NCBI GenBank assembly: GCA_902728285.1
Contig: CACVBU010000789.1
Coordinates: forward strand, 526,703-590,702
Length of the DNA: 64,000 nucleotides
Origin: Clytia hemisphaerica
Lineage: Eukaryota; Cnidaria; Hydrozoa; Leptothecata; Clytiidae
Reading direction: 5' to 3'
Part shown: one piece after another, positions 10,401 through 25,400 of the stretch
How the letters are laid out: each line of letters opens with the position of its first letter
How positions within the stretch are numbered: position 1 is the stretch's first letter
The notes under the pieces: model-generated
What the model was told of the DNA's origin: nothing
Seen by the model: the letters and a program-made list of their open reading frames with translations, nothing else
Databases searched by the model: none
Program-made: the position numbers and the translations under genes

Positions 10401-13400
10401 CAAAACTAATCAATGAACATTGAAACAATGAAACACATATATAATGAAAGCATATCTATTGGGAGAAACTATCAACACTATTGAAAAAGACTTAAAAAGG
10501 TTATTAAACGCTTTTCTTTATAAAAACAATACACTATCAGAAAAACGCACAGCTTTAATAAAAAAGGTTTCTAGAAAACTCAAACCATCGCGCTCTACCG
10601 TGACATTTTCTTCTTTTAGAAAAATAATAATATTGATCTATGCTTATATATAGTGATTCTTATAAGATAAAGATTCGTTTTTCAACCTACCTGATGATGA
10701 AAGTTAGATAGCATTAAGGAAAAAAACGGAAACAATCCGTTAGAAAATATAATTTTTAGCGAAAAGGCAAAATGCGTTAAATTTCATCATTGATTCTTGA
10801 TGGGGAGAGGGAAAGGGAGAAGGGAAAAAAGATATAGAAAGTTCCAGTTGCAGAAATCAGTTTTATTGACAATCGAATCATGATTGATGGTGGGAATTGC
10901 TATCAATGATGTTTTTTTTGGAGAAAAAACAAAGAAATGTTAGGAAAAAGCCCAATTTAAATCTGCAAAAACGGCGATTTCCGGCATATTTCCGGCATTT
11001 TTGGCCGGAAAAAAAATGTTCTCAAAAAATCGAGCTCTGTCATGTTTTGAGCATTGCGAATTCTGTAAAAAATCAGAAAAAACTAAAGATGAAAATTCGA
11101 GAAAATGTCAAAAAACCGGTTTTTCCGGCATATTTCCGGCATTTTCGGCCGGAAAAAAATGTTTTTCTAAAATTGGACTCGGTCACATTTTAGGTATTGT
11201 CATTTTGCATCAGTGTGCAAAATTTCATAAAAAAATATAAAGTACAGCTCGAGAAATTCAAGAAATACTGTCTTTCCAGCGAATATAGGTTGTTCCGGCG
11301 ATTTTTTAATAGTTCCGGCTTCAAAAATCAATTTTATTGAAAATTGAAACATGCTTGATGGTGGGCATTTGCTATTAATAATGTTTTTGAATGAAAAAAC
11401 AACCAATTATAAGGAAAAAGTCTAATGAAAATTCAGAAAAACGGTGATTTCCGGCATATTTCCCACATTTTCGGCCGGAAAAAATTTTTTCTCAAAAATC
11501 GGACCCGGCCATGTTCTGGGCATTGTTAATACGCATCTTTAAGCAAAAAATCAGAAAAAAATAATGATGAAATCTCGAGAAAATGTCAAAAAACCGGTTT
11601 TTCTGGCATATTTCCGGCATTTTCGGCCGGAAAATTTTTTTTTTTCGAAAATCGGGCTCCGTCACATTTTGGGCATTGCCATTTTGCATCTTTGTGCCAA
11701 AAATCAGAAAAAACTAATGAGCCAATCTCGAGAAAAGCTGGTAACAGACGGACGGACGGACGGACGGACGAACAAAGGTTAATTTATAGGACCTCCAGGT
11801 AGGTCCAAAAAACAAAAGGAAGTGATAAGCTGAAGACCGAAGTCTGAGATCAGGTGCGGTACCTTGAGTAAGCATCTCCTGCCACTCTAGAGTCATCTGT
11901 CAGCTTAACAGGAAGAAAGAAATTAAAACATAGGCACAAAGTCTGACCATACAGTAAAGTACAGCAGAAAAGGTAGTATTAGTATTAAAGGGAACGACGC
12001 ATGGTATATTTATGAAATGCTGATCTAGCATTGGCACAAACATCCATACGGAGGAGTATTTAGGAGTGCTGGTTCATAACAAAAACCAAAAGTGACTTTA
12101 TTCCAAAAAATATATTCAAAAAAGTGAATATAATTTACTATAATGTTCAACAACACAAAAAGACTTACATAAAAAAAAGAATGTCTTTTTCTTTTTGAAT
12201 GAAATCGAGTGCTTCTATTTTTAAATGAAGACATTCTATTAAGTGAATTTATTCGAAAACTTCTTTGCAATCTTTTTGCGAAGCGAATATACATGAGCGA
12301 AGCAGTTTTGCTATCGTGTGCATGTACCTTTGGATTCTATATACCTGGGGAGCGCCAAGGAAAACTTGATGTGCGTTTTCTACGGTACCGAAAACATCAT
12401 TTCGATCCGTCAGACGGCACTTTCTCATACATTGCTTCCCGTCGCTTCCGTAGATTTGGAAAATTGGTTTCTAGTATAGAGGATGTATACCAGATCTAAA
12501 ATATTACGGAGATAATCTTGCCTTGAGTTTCTGTTTCGATTACCTCCCTAATGTTTAAATTAGGAAATTTAAAGAAGAGATCGAAAAATCAGCGGGGGAT
12601 GGAAGCGTTCAAGAAGCGTTCAAACGCTCGTTTTTCAAGGAGTCGTTGCATTGACTCGGGCAAAGACTTTCGAATGTTGACTCTGAATTCGAATGTTGAC
12701 TCTGTCTTTGAAAAATAAATCATTGTTGTTTTGAAATTGAAAAGAGACGGTGCTTGATGAAAAGAAATGAAGAAAGCAGCTGAAACTGTGGAATGAGAAA
12801 GAAAGAAGATGGAATTTTTATTGTTTCATCAACAGGACAGCAGCCTCAACAGAGTTGTTGCTTCGTTGCAAAAAGAGGCTCAAAGCTGAAAATGAACTGT
12901 ATTATGATGGTGGGAGAACCATTCCTGCCATTCCTTGGATGATTGGATTTTGATTCTTGGTAGTAGAGAGCACAACATGAATTTGGACTTTTAAGCCGGG
13001 TGTCCACTGGAAAAAATAAGTTCATCGCGAATTTGTTTGTCGCAAAAAATAAATCCAGACAGATGTCTGGAATTAAAAACCTATTGTTTTATTTGCGATA
13101 GGGCGAAAAAAAATAAGCGATGAAAAATGAAAACGTTTTCATTCTACATCGTTTATTATTTTTTACTTCGTCGTAAAAAAGAACAGTGTTGTTTATGAAT
13201 ACACATTGGTGGTCAGAGAAATAGAACATTGACATGTGATTGTATTTTAAAGGATTTTATTGTTGATAATGATAATGGTAATGACTTGTAAAATGTCAAA
13301 ATACATCGACAAAACTTGACATTATTTTTATGATGCACTTTAACTGTTTTAAATTTCTGTGCTACAATTAATACAGCCTACAGCCGAGAAAAAAGTCACA

Positions 13401-16400
13401 GATTTTTTTTTACTTTTTTATGTGAAGAGTTTGCTCCTGTTTGTCAGCAACTCAAGGGTAAAAGTCTTGTCATATTTGTCTCCAACATACTTAAGATTTT
13501 TTAAGAGCCTTAAGATTTCCCAACTTTGAAAAAAATACACACCCAGTAAAATTTAGAGATTTTGCTTAGTAGAACCGTTGAAGAATACTTTCAAAAACTC
13601 AGATCTTTACTTTTTATCTGGTTTTTCATTATTTTCATCTCAGGATTTTACAGCGCTAATAGTTTTAATATAATTTTAGAACGTTGTTAAAATTTTCAGA
13701 ATTTATGATGCAATTAAACGATATTCCTAATTGATTATGATTATTGAATTTTGAAATTGCATAAGTCAACTTATTGCTCCGGCCTAGGAGCCTTTAATTC
13801 TCTCTTCCGACAACGACGTTCAAGGTCAAGACATTTTTTTTTGTTTATCTAATCCGATGATCTATTCCGATTTAATAAAAACGGATTATCTGCATTTCGA
13901 TAATATTGCGAAAGTATAAAGATGGCTGTGTGGGCTTAGCTGCAAATCTCAGTGAAAGATAGTGATCATTTTCATCATCATTCATGATGTTTTGGACATG
14001 ATTTATGAGAATTTTGATGCATACTGGTCTATAACAATGTGGAAAGACTTTGGAGAAGTTTTGGCCATGAATTGTCAGCTGCTAGTAGTAGAGTGCTTAA
14101 ATCTTCAAAACCATAAAACTCTACAACTTGACAATGGAATGAAACTTTCAAACACACATCCATTGGAATTAGAAAGAGAATACTAAAATTACAACATTAC
14201 AGTGCAAATTTGAAAACGATCTGAGCAGTTTTAGTGGTGTTATGTGTATGGCTGGCTAAAAATGATCCTGTTTTGCATTCATCATTTTTTGACTGGGCGA
14301 CCGTTCCTTCTTTTGATTTTTCAAACCCGACACAGATTTTTTACAAACATATCACTATGAGAATTAAATAACGGATACTAAAACACAATTCCTGTGTAAA
14401 TTTGAACAAGATTGGAGAAGTTTTCACAGTATTATGGCTTAAAATGATCGTTTTTGGACTTTGTCCTAATTTCATCACTGCTGGCGACCGTTCCTTTTGA
14501 TTTTTCAAACCCGACACAGATTTTTTACAAACATATCACTATGAGAATTCAGTAAAGGATACAAAAAAACAATTCCTGTGTAAATTTGAACAAGATTGGA
14601 GAAATTTTCACAGTATGGCTGAAAATGATCGTTTTTGGACTTGGTCTTAATTTCATCGTAATTACTGGCGACCGTTCCTTTGATTTTTCAAACCCGACAC
14701 AGATTTTTTACAAACATATCACTATGAGAATTCAGTAAAGGATACTAAAACACAATTCCTGTGTAAATTTGAACAAGATCGGAGAAATCTTCACAGTGTT
14801 ATAACTGAAAATGATATTTTTTGGACTTTGTCGTAATTTCATTGGCTGGGGCGACCGTTCCTTTTGAAGATTTTTTAAACCCGAAACAGGTTTTTTCCAA
14901 ATATACCACTATTTATTACATACACACTATTGTACCATTTTACTTGGTTTATCCTACTCTCCCCCAAGTATTATCCCAACAGAAAAAATAATGCTTAGGT
15001 AAAAGCCTGTGGCCTCTAATTTAGGCTACTTTTCTCCCATAAATTTTATCTGGACAATCAAATCAAGAACTTGGAAATATTGACTTCTAAATGTTTATCT
15101 CATTTAGCTCCAATTTTGAACTTTTTAGTCGAGGATGAGTGGGCGGGGGGTGGTGTTGGTTCTTTAGGCAAGAAAGTGCATGTGGAATCACTTAGAAGAG
15201 CTTAACTTCCAGCTGGTTTATTTATTCGTTAAGATTATTTCTCATACTCGCTCTGCAATAGAATTATTACTTTGCTTTCTGATCTGTTCTGATTAGCAGT
15301 TTGTGGGCAAGCTCATCTTTCACATCTTTTAATCTCTTAAGCCGGAGCTTCCAGCGCAGCTGGTTTATTGGTCAGCCCCGATGACCCTTCAAATCCCTTT
15401 TTTCCAGCCGACGCTTAAGAGTTTGGTTTTTTTATTCCGATTTCTAAAGTTTTTATCCGATCGGGTTAAGTTTGGTCTCCCGATCTGTGTATTTACTCTC
15501 AAGCTTTTTTAGGGCAGTGTTCCGGTTGGGATACGCTTTCAATTCATCCAATCGGGCTAAGTTTGGTTTCCCGATATGTGTTAAAAACAATTCAATATGG
15601 CTGCCAAAGCGGTGCTTTTTCGTTCGTTCGTTTATTTTATATACAATCATTATATTTTGTTGAAGTGGCTTTTAAACTTATAACTAAGGAAGATACAACA
15701 CTGGAGTTAGATTATTAGGATGTTCTTTTCTTTAAAGTATGAAGATTTTAACTTATTTGCTCAAGTTTTTTCCTGAATTGTGAGTTATTCTTTTACCTAT
15801 GCTAGACCTCCCTCATTATTTTGTAGCATGAAAACATAGTTTTTCATTTTGGACTTGAATATAGAATAACCACCAACAATTGCTGGAATTTGATGGAGTG
15901 TATATATATTACAGTTCACAGCTTAATTATCTGATTATTCACAAAAATAATGTTTTCTCGAAATTGAGTGTTTTTTTTATTTGATACATTTATAGACATT
16001 TTATATGCTTGTTCTTCTGGACCGACTTGGAGATAATTATTATAAAGCGTAAATGGAAATTGATCAAGTATATTAAAGTACCGCTCCTATGTGAATCGAG
16101 AAAGACCGAAGTTCTTCATCAAATTATATTGACGCAAATATGATTTTTTTCTAGACTTGCGTTTTTCACTGGAAGTTACGTTTAATTTTTTGGACCGACT
16201 TGGAGATAATTATTATAAAGCGTAAATGGAAATTGATCAAGTATATTAAAGTACCGCTCCTATGTGAATCGAGAAAGACCGAAGTTCTTCATCAAATTAT
16301 ATTGACGCAAAAATGATTTTTTCTAGACTTAAGTTTTCACTGCGATTTGAAAGCAGACACTTGCATTTGTTCTTTTTGAATTGGAGATAATTAGGATCAA

Positions 16401-19400
16401 GCGTAAATGGAAATTAATCAAGTATATATTTAAAGTGCAGCTCCTGTGTAAATTTCAGAAAGGCTGAAGTATTCTTCATCAAATTATTGACAAAAATTAT
16501 GTTTTTCTAGACTTGCATTTTTCCACTGTGATTTGATGGCGGACATTTATACATTCTGGACTAATAATGATAAATAATAAATGTATATAAATGGATTAAA
16601 TATTTTTAATAGATAAATATTGCACGTTTAAGCATATATATTTAGGCTCAGGTTAGGGAAAATACAGTACAATAATTACAGTCTTTCTGGGACGACAGCG
16701 GGTATGCTAATCATAAAACTTTAAATTTGAATAAATTTTAGATGTCAGTGTAAACCTTATTTTGAATTTTGAAAAACATGTAGTTTTAAGCTAAACTATT
16801 TTTCTGCAGTTAAGATGAATAAGAATGACACCATTTTAACTTTTACTGATTTACAGCATCTTTGTTTTTGAAACTTTTTTGATTTTTTGTCCAGCTTGAG
16901 CTTGAATATAATTATAAGTCTAAGCTTAGTAAAAAATAATAAGTGTATAAATTTTTTGTGATTTTTGATAAGTACTTGCATTTAACTTCCTTGCAAGGAT
17001 TTTTATTTTCTTGAATCTGTTGTTGATGTAGTCTTTTGTTGCTGTTCATCTGTATATCTAAATATCTATCCTAATTAAGAGACGAATAATTATTCTGTCA
17101 TACAGATTGTAACATGGCATATTTTCGTTAATCCATATTGTGTACAAACGTAAATTTGATGATTTTTTTACTCTCGTCTTAGTAAATCATATCAATTTTT
17201 AACAACATATCTTTCTAATCATATTAAGCAATTTAGGCTGACCTTCCAGCGCAGCTGGTTTATTTCCATTAAATTCTAGTCTTGAAATTCTCTGTATTTC
17301 ACATCCCTGTCTCAATAAACCGGGTGATGTCTGAAGTTTGTTTAATTTTGTTGCCTCTAGGGTCTCGCTCTGCAAGGGAAACTTTTTGAAGAAGCTAGAG
17401 GGTAATTTCTCCACCAGAGACGAAATTTTCCCAAGTTTTCCAGCAGGGGTACGTGTTTATGTTAGTTCTTTCGTTAAGGGGTTTGTCAAAAACTTGTATT
17501 TTGGAAAAAGAGTTTTCGAATGTGCTTTTTATAATTCGAACGTTCGAAATTAAAGATTCAAAAGTTCGATTTCGAACTCAAGGAATTCGAAACCGGAAGT
17601 AAAACAAGTTCAAAACAAAAAATAATAACTAAAAATACTTAATGCTTTTAAGGCAGACAAACTTTCCCGAGCAAAAACGATTATTGAACTTTTTATTGAA
17701 TATTCTTAGAGAGTAGAGAAGAGCATAATGGATTAGGGGAATATTTTTAACCTATAAGTCACATTCATTTGAAAGTGCTCATTTTCCAACGATTCATAAA
17801 AAGATTTGTATAATTTTCCTCAAATCCGTAGAAGTAAACATCGTAAGTTTGTAATGAGATCTGTTAAGAGACTTACAATTGATTTTACTACGGTTTCAAT
17901 GGGGCATGAAAAGTGAATGAGATCTGTTAAGAGACTTACAACTGATTTTACTACGGTTTCAAAGGGGCATGGAAAGTGAATGAGATCTGTTAAGAGACTT
18001 ACAATTGATTTTACTAATGTTTCAATGGGGCATGAAAAGTGAATGAGATCTGTTAAGAGACTTAAAATTGATTTTACTAATGTTTCAATGGGGCATGAAA
18101 AGTGAATGAGATCTGTTAAGAGACTTACAATTGATTTTACTAATGTTTCAATGAGGCATGAAAAGTGAATGAGATCTGTTAAGAGACTTACAATTGATTT
18201 TACTAATGTTTCAATGGGGCATGAAAAGTGAATGAGATCTGTTAAGAGACTTACAATTGATTTTACTACGGTTTCAAAGGGGCATGGAAAAGTGAATGAG
18301 ATCTGTTAAGAGACTTACAATTGATTTTACTACGGTTTCAAAGGGGCATGAAAAGTGAATGAGATCTGTTAAGAGACTTACAATTGATTTTACTACGGTT
18401 TCAAAGGGGCATGGAAAAGTGAATGAGATCTGTTAAGAGACTTACAATTGATTTTACTACGGTTTCAAAGGGGCATGGAAAAGTGAATGAGATCTGCTAA
18501 GAGACTTACAATTGATTTTACTAATGTTTCAATGGGGCATGAAAAGTGAATGAGATCTGTTAAGAGACTTACAATTGATTTTACTAATGTTTCAATGAGG
18601 CATGAAAAGTGAATGAGATCTGTTAAGAGACTTACAATTGATTTTACTACGGTTTCAAAGGGGCATGAAAAGTGAATGAGATCTGTGAAGAGACTTACAA
18701 TTGATTTTATTACGGTTTCAAAGGGGCATGAAAAGTGAATGAGATCTGTTAAGAGACTTACAATTGATTTTACTAATGTTTCAATGGGGCATGAAAAGTG
18801 ATTGAGATCTGTTAAGAGACTTACAATTGATTTTATTACGGTTTCAAAGGGGCATGAAAAGTGAATGAGATCTGTGAAGAGACTTACAATTGATTTTATT
18901 ACGGTTTCAAAGGGGCATGAAAAGTGAATGAGATCTGTGAAGAGACTTACAATTGATTTTACAACGGTTTCAAAGGGGCATGAAAAGTGAATGAGATCTG
19001 TGAAGAGACTTAAAATTGATATTATTACGGTTTCAAAGGGGCATGAAAAGTGAATGAGATCTGTGAAGAGACTTACAATTGATTTTACAACGGTTTCAAA
19101 GGGGCATGAAAAGTGAATCAGATCTGTTAAGAGACTTACAATTGATTTTATTACGGTTTCAAAGGGGCATGAAAAGTGAATGAGATCTGTGAAGAGACTT
19201 ACAATTGATTTTATTACGGTTTCAAAGGGCATGAAAAGTGAATGAGATCTGTTAAGAGACTTACAATTGATTTTATTACGGTTTCAAAGGGGCATGAAAA
19301 GTGAATGAGATCTGTTAAGAGACTTACAATTGATTTTACAACGGTTTCAAAGGGGCATGAAAAGTGAATGAGATCTGTTAAGAGACTTACAATTGATTTT

Positions 19401-22400
19401 ACTACGGTTTCAAAGGGGCATGAAAAGTGAATGAGATCTGTGAAGAGACTTACAATTGATTTTATTACGGTTTCAAAGGGGCATGAAAAGTGAATGAGAT
19501 CTGTGAAGAGACTTACAATTGATTTTACAACGGTTTCAAAGGGGCATGAAAAGTGAATGAGATCTGTGAAGAGACTTACAATTGATTTTACAACGGTCTC
19601 AAAGGGGCATGAAAAGTGAATGAGATCTGTTAAGAGACTTACAATCAATTTTACTACGGTTTCAAAGGGGCATGAAAAGTGAATGAGATCTGTGAAGAGA
19701 CTTACAATTGATTTTATTACGGTTTCAAAGGGGCATGAAAAGTGAATGAGATCTGTGAAGAGACTTACAATTGATTTTACAACGGTTTCAAAGGGCATGA
19801 AAGTGAATGAGATCTGTGAAGAGACTTAAATTGATATTATTACGGTTTCAAAGGGGCATGAAAAGTGAATGAGATCTGTGAAGAGACTTACAATTGATTT
19901 TACAACGGTTTCAAAGGGGCATGAAAAGTGAATCAGATCTGTTAAGAGACTTACAATTGATTTTATTACGGTTCAAAGGGGCATGAAAAGTGAATGAGAT
20001 CTGTGAAGAGACTTACAATTGATTTTATTACGGTTTCAAAGGGGCATGAAAAGTGAATGAGATCTGTTAAGAGACTTACAATTGATTTTATTACGGTTTC
20101 AAAGGGGCATGAAAAGTGAATGAGATCTGTTAAGAGACTTACAATTGATTTTACAACGGTTTCAAAGGGGCATGAAAAGTGAATGAGATCTGTTAAGAGA
20201 CTTACAATTGATTTTACTACGGTTTCAAAGGGGCATGAAAAGTGAATGAGATCTGTGAAGAGACTTACAATTGATTTTATTACGGTTTCAAAGGGGCATG
20301 AAAAGTGAATGAGATCTGTGAAAGACTTACAATTGATTTTACAACGGTTTCAAAGGGGCATGAAAAGTGAATGAGATCTGTGAAGAGACTTACAATTGAT
20401 TTACAACGGTCTCAAAGGGGCATGAAAAGTGAATGAGATCTGTTAAGAGACTTACAATCAATTTTACTACGGTTTCAAAGGGGCATGAAAAGGGAATGAG
20501 ATCTGTTAAGAGACTTACAATTGATTTTACAACGGTTTCAAAGGGGCATGAAAAGTGAATGAGATCTGTGAAGAGACTTACAATTGATTTTACAACGGTT
20601 TCAAAGGGGCATGAAAAGTGAATGAGATCTGTGAAGAGACTTCACGGCGGCTAAAAATGGCCTTTTTTCTCCCACTCGCTCAGCAACCTAATACAACTTG
20701 CGGCATTTTCGACCACTTTGTTGATCATTATACACTTTTTGTTCCACCATCAACCTTTATATGAATTTCCAAAATAAATTTCAAAAAAATTTTGAAAAAA
20801 GAATTGTCACGTGATAGCTGATGACGTCATCGAATTTAGAACGAAAAAATAAAAATTCAGTTAGTCCTTTGGTAGTACGACCATTCGATAGCTCTCAATG
20901 AGTAGTGCTCGAAAATGGGGTCACTTGTTATCGAGACCCTTCTGAAACTCGAAAAATTTAGATTTTCGTTTTGCCCATATATGGTAAAAATCAACGATTG
21001 ACCAGGCAATTTTGCTTGAAAAAGCTTGGAGGGGTATTTATACGGTATGTTTCCGACATCGTAGAGACCTGAAATTTGGCATGAAGCAAGCCTAAGTGAA
21101 AATAAAAAATTTGAATTTTAGACTTTTTCAATTTAGGCATTTTTCTTGTTGCTAGGCAACATTTTTTTAAAAGACGGGGGTAAAATTTGGGTTTTTCGTT
21201 AATTAAAAATCGGGAAATCGGAATTTCAAAAATTCTAAAATTCAAAATCGTTCTTTCATCATAGGGAACCTACCTACCAAATTTGACGATTTTTCGACAA
21301 CCCTAAGAGGGTGTTTAAATAGGGTCCCATGTTTCAAAAACTAGAGTTTCGAGTAAATCGACTTTTAAACTTTTATTTCTGGTAGAAATCCTCATAAAAT
21401 TCGATATTAACCTGAGTATTCAGAAAGAAATAAACCTTATGGGCTTTAAAAGTTGTTTGGCTGAAAATATAGATAAGTTCGAGTTGTTTAAGCCAATAAA
21501 ACGAATTTTGAACAATTTTCGACCTTACCCCCTGAATACTTTATGGTTTTATATTTAGCAACCTCGTCCCAGTCTCCAAAAAGTTTTAAATTACGATATC
21601 TCGTGACCAGATTATCCTAGAATAAAAAGTGACCCCCATTTTCTGACGCAGAATTTTATACTCTTTGTAACTGAAGTGGATTCAAGGTTTGATTCTGACT
21701 TTTAAATTCAGATTTTTTAGAAAAACTGCTAAAAAGGGACTGGGCACGAATTTTGAAAATTTTTTGAAATTTGAATTTTTTTTGCAAAATCATATCCTTT
21801 AACAATATCTATAGGTTTGACAACCTAACAGTCACTAATAAGCTAATTTGAGGCCAGTGGGAGAAAATAACTCATTTTTTGCCGCCGTGCTTACAATTGA
21901 TTTTACAACGGTTTCAAAGGGGCATGAAAAGTGAATGAGATCTGTGAAAAGACTTATAATTGATTTTACAACGGTTTCAAAGGGGCATGAAAAGTGAATG
22001 AGATCTGTGAAGAGACTTACAATTGATTTTACAACGGTTTCAAAGGGGGCATGAAAAGTGAATGAGATCTGTGAAGAGACTTACAATTGATTTTGCAACG
22101 GTTTCAAAGGGGCATGAAAAGTGAATGAGATCTGTTAAGAGACTTACAATTGATTTTATTACGGTTTCAATAGGGCATGAAAAGTGAATGAGATCTGTTA
22201 AAAGACTTACAATTGATTTTATTACGGTTTCAAAGGGGCATGAAAAGTGAATGAGATCTGTTAAGAGACTTACAATTGATTTTATTACGGTTTCAAAGGG
22301 GCATGAAAAGTGAATGAGATCTGTTAAGAGACTTAAAATTGATTTTATTACGGTTTCAAAGGGGCATGAAAAGTGAATGAGATCTGTGAAGAGACTTACA

Positions 22401-25400
22401 ATTGATTTTATTACGGTTTCAAAGGGGCATGAAAAGTGAATGAGATCTGTGAAGAGACTTACAATTGATTTTAAAACGGTTTCAAAGGGGCATGAAAAGT
22501 GAATGAGGTCTGTTAAGAGATTTACAATTGATTTTACAACGGTTTCAAAGGGGCATGAAGAGTGAATGAGATCTGTTAAGAGACTTACAATTGATTTTAC
22601 AACGGTTTCAAAGGGGCATGAAAAGTGAATGAGATCTGTGAAAAGACTTATAATTGATTTTACAACGGTTTCAAAGGGGCATGAAAAGTGAATGAGATCT
22701 GTGAAGAGACTTACAATTGATTTTACAACGGTTTCAAAAGGGGCATGAAAAGTGAATGAGATCTGTGAAGAGACTTACAATTGATTTTGCAACAGTTTCA
22801 AAGGGGCATGAAAAGTGAATGAGATCTGTTAAGAGACTTACAATTGATTTTACAACGGTTTCAAAGGGGCATGAAAAGTGAATGAGATCTGTTAAGAGAC
22901 TTACAATTGATTTTACAACGGTTTCAAAGGGACATGAAAAGTGAATGAGATCTGTGAAGAGACTTACAATTGATTTTATTACGGTTTCAAAGGGGCATGA
23001 AAAGTGAATGAGATCTGTGAAGAGACTTACAATTGATTTTACAACGGTTTCAAAGGGGCATGAAAAGTGAATGAGGTCTGTTAAGAGATTTACAATTGAT
23101 TTTACAACGGTTTCAAAGGGGCATGAAAAGTGAATGAGATCTGTTAAGAGACTTACAATTGATTTTACAACGGTTTCAAAGGGGCATGAAAAGTGAATGA
23201 AATCTGTGAATAGACTTACAATTGATTTTACAACGGTTTCAAAGGGGCATGAAAAGTGAATGAGATCTGTTAAGAGACTTACAATTGATTTTACTACGGT
23301 TTCAAAGGGGCATGAAAAGTGAATGAGATGTGTGAAGAGACTTACAATTGATTTTATTACAATTTCAAAGGGGCATGAAAAATGAATGAGATCTGTGAAG
23401 AGACTTACAATTGATTTTACAACGGTTTCAAAGGGGCATGAAAAGGGAATGAGATCTGTGAAGAGACTTACAATTGATTTTACAACGGTTTCAAAGGGGG
23501 CATGAAAAGAGAATGAGATCTGTGAAGAGACTTACAATTGATTTTATTACGGTTTCGAAGGGGCATGAAAAGTGAATGAGATCTGTGAAGAGCCTTACAA
23601 TTGATTTTACAACGGTTTCAAAGGGGCATGAAAAGTGAATGAGATCTGTTAAGAGACTTACAATTGATTTTATTACGGTTTCAAAGGGGCATGAAAAGTG
23701 AATGAGATCTGTTAAGAGACTTACAATTGATTTTATTACGGTTTCAAAGGGGCATGAAAAGTGAATGAGATCTGTGAAGAGACTTACAATTGATTTTATT
23801 ACGGTTCCAAAGGGACATGAAAAGTGAATGAGATCTGTGAAGAGACTTACAATTGATTTTATTACGGTTTCAAAGGGGCATGAAAAGTGAATGAGATCTG
23901 TGAAGAGACTTACAATTGATTTTACAACGGTTTCAAAGGGGTGAATGAGATCTGTGAAGAGACTTACAATTGATTTTATTACGGTTTCAAAGGGGTGAAT
24001 GAGATCTGTGAAGAGACTTACAATTGATTTTATTACGGTTTCAAAGGGGCATGAAAAGTGAATGATATCTGTTAAAAAACTTACAATTGATTTTATTACG
24101 GTTTCAAAGGGGCATGAAAAGTGAATGAGATCTGTTAAGAGACTTACAATTGATTTTATTACGGTTTCAAAGGGGCATGAAAAGTGAATGAGATCTGTTA
24201 AGAGACTTACAATTGATTTTATTACGGTTTCAAAGGGGCATGAAAAGTGAATGAGATCTGTTAAGAGACTTACAATTGATTTTACAACGGTTTCAAAGGG
24301 GCATGAAAAGTGAATGAGATCTGTTAAGAGACTTACAATTGATTTTACAACGGTTTCAAAGGGGCATGAAAAGTGAATGAGATCTGTTAAGAGACTTACA
24401 ATTGATTTTACAACGGTTTCAAAGGGGCATGAAAAGTGAATGAGATCTGTTAAGAGACTTACAATTGATTTTACTACGGTTTCAAAGGGGCATGAAAAGT
24501 GAATGAGATCTGTGAAGAGACTTACAATTGATTTTATTACGGTTTCAAAGGGGCATGAAAAGTGAATGAGATCTGTGAAGAGACTTACAATTGATTTTAC
24601 AACGGTTTCAAAGGGGCATGAAAAGTGAATGAGATCTGTGAAGAGACTTACAATTGATTTTACAACGGTCTCAAAGGGGCATGAAAAGTGAATGAGATCT
24701 GTTAAGAGACTTACAATCAATTTTACTACGGTTTCAAAGGGGCATGAAAAGGGAATGAGATCTGTTAAGAGACTTACAATTGATTTTACAACAGTTTCAA
24801 AGGGGCATGAAAAGTGAATGAGATCTGTGAAGAGACTTACAATTGATTTTACAACGGTTTCAAAGGGGCATGAAAAGTGAATGAGATCTGTGAAGAGACT
24901 TACAATTGATTTTACAACGGTTTCACAGGGGCATGAAAAGTGAATGAGATCTGTTAAGAGACTTACAATCATTTTACTACGGTTTCAAAGGGGCATGAAA
25001 AGTGAATGAGATCTGTTAAGAGACTTACAATTGATTTTACAACGGTTTCAAAGGGGCATGAAAAGTGAATGAGATCTGTGAAGAGACTTACAATTGATTT
25101 TACAACGGTTTCAAAGGGGCATGAAAAGTGAATGAGATCTGTGAAGAGACTTACAATTGATTTTACAACGGTCTCAAAGGGGCATGAAAAGTGAATGAGA
25201 TCTGTTAAGAGACTTACAATCAATTTTACTACGGTTTCAAAGGGGCATGAAAAGGGAATGAGATCTGTTAAGAGACTTACAATTGATTTTACAACGTTTC
25301 AAAGGGGCATGAAAAGTGAATGAGATCTGTGAAGAGACTTACAATTGATTTTACAACGGTTTCAAAGGGGCATGAAAAGTGAATGAGATCTGTGAAGAGA

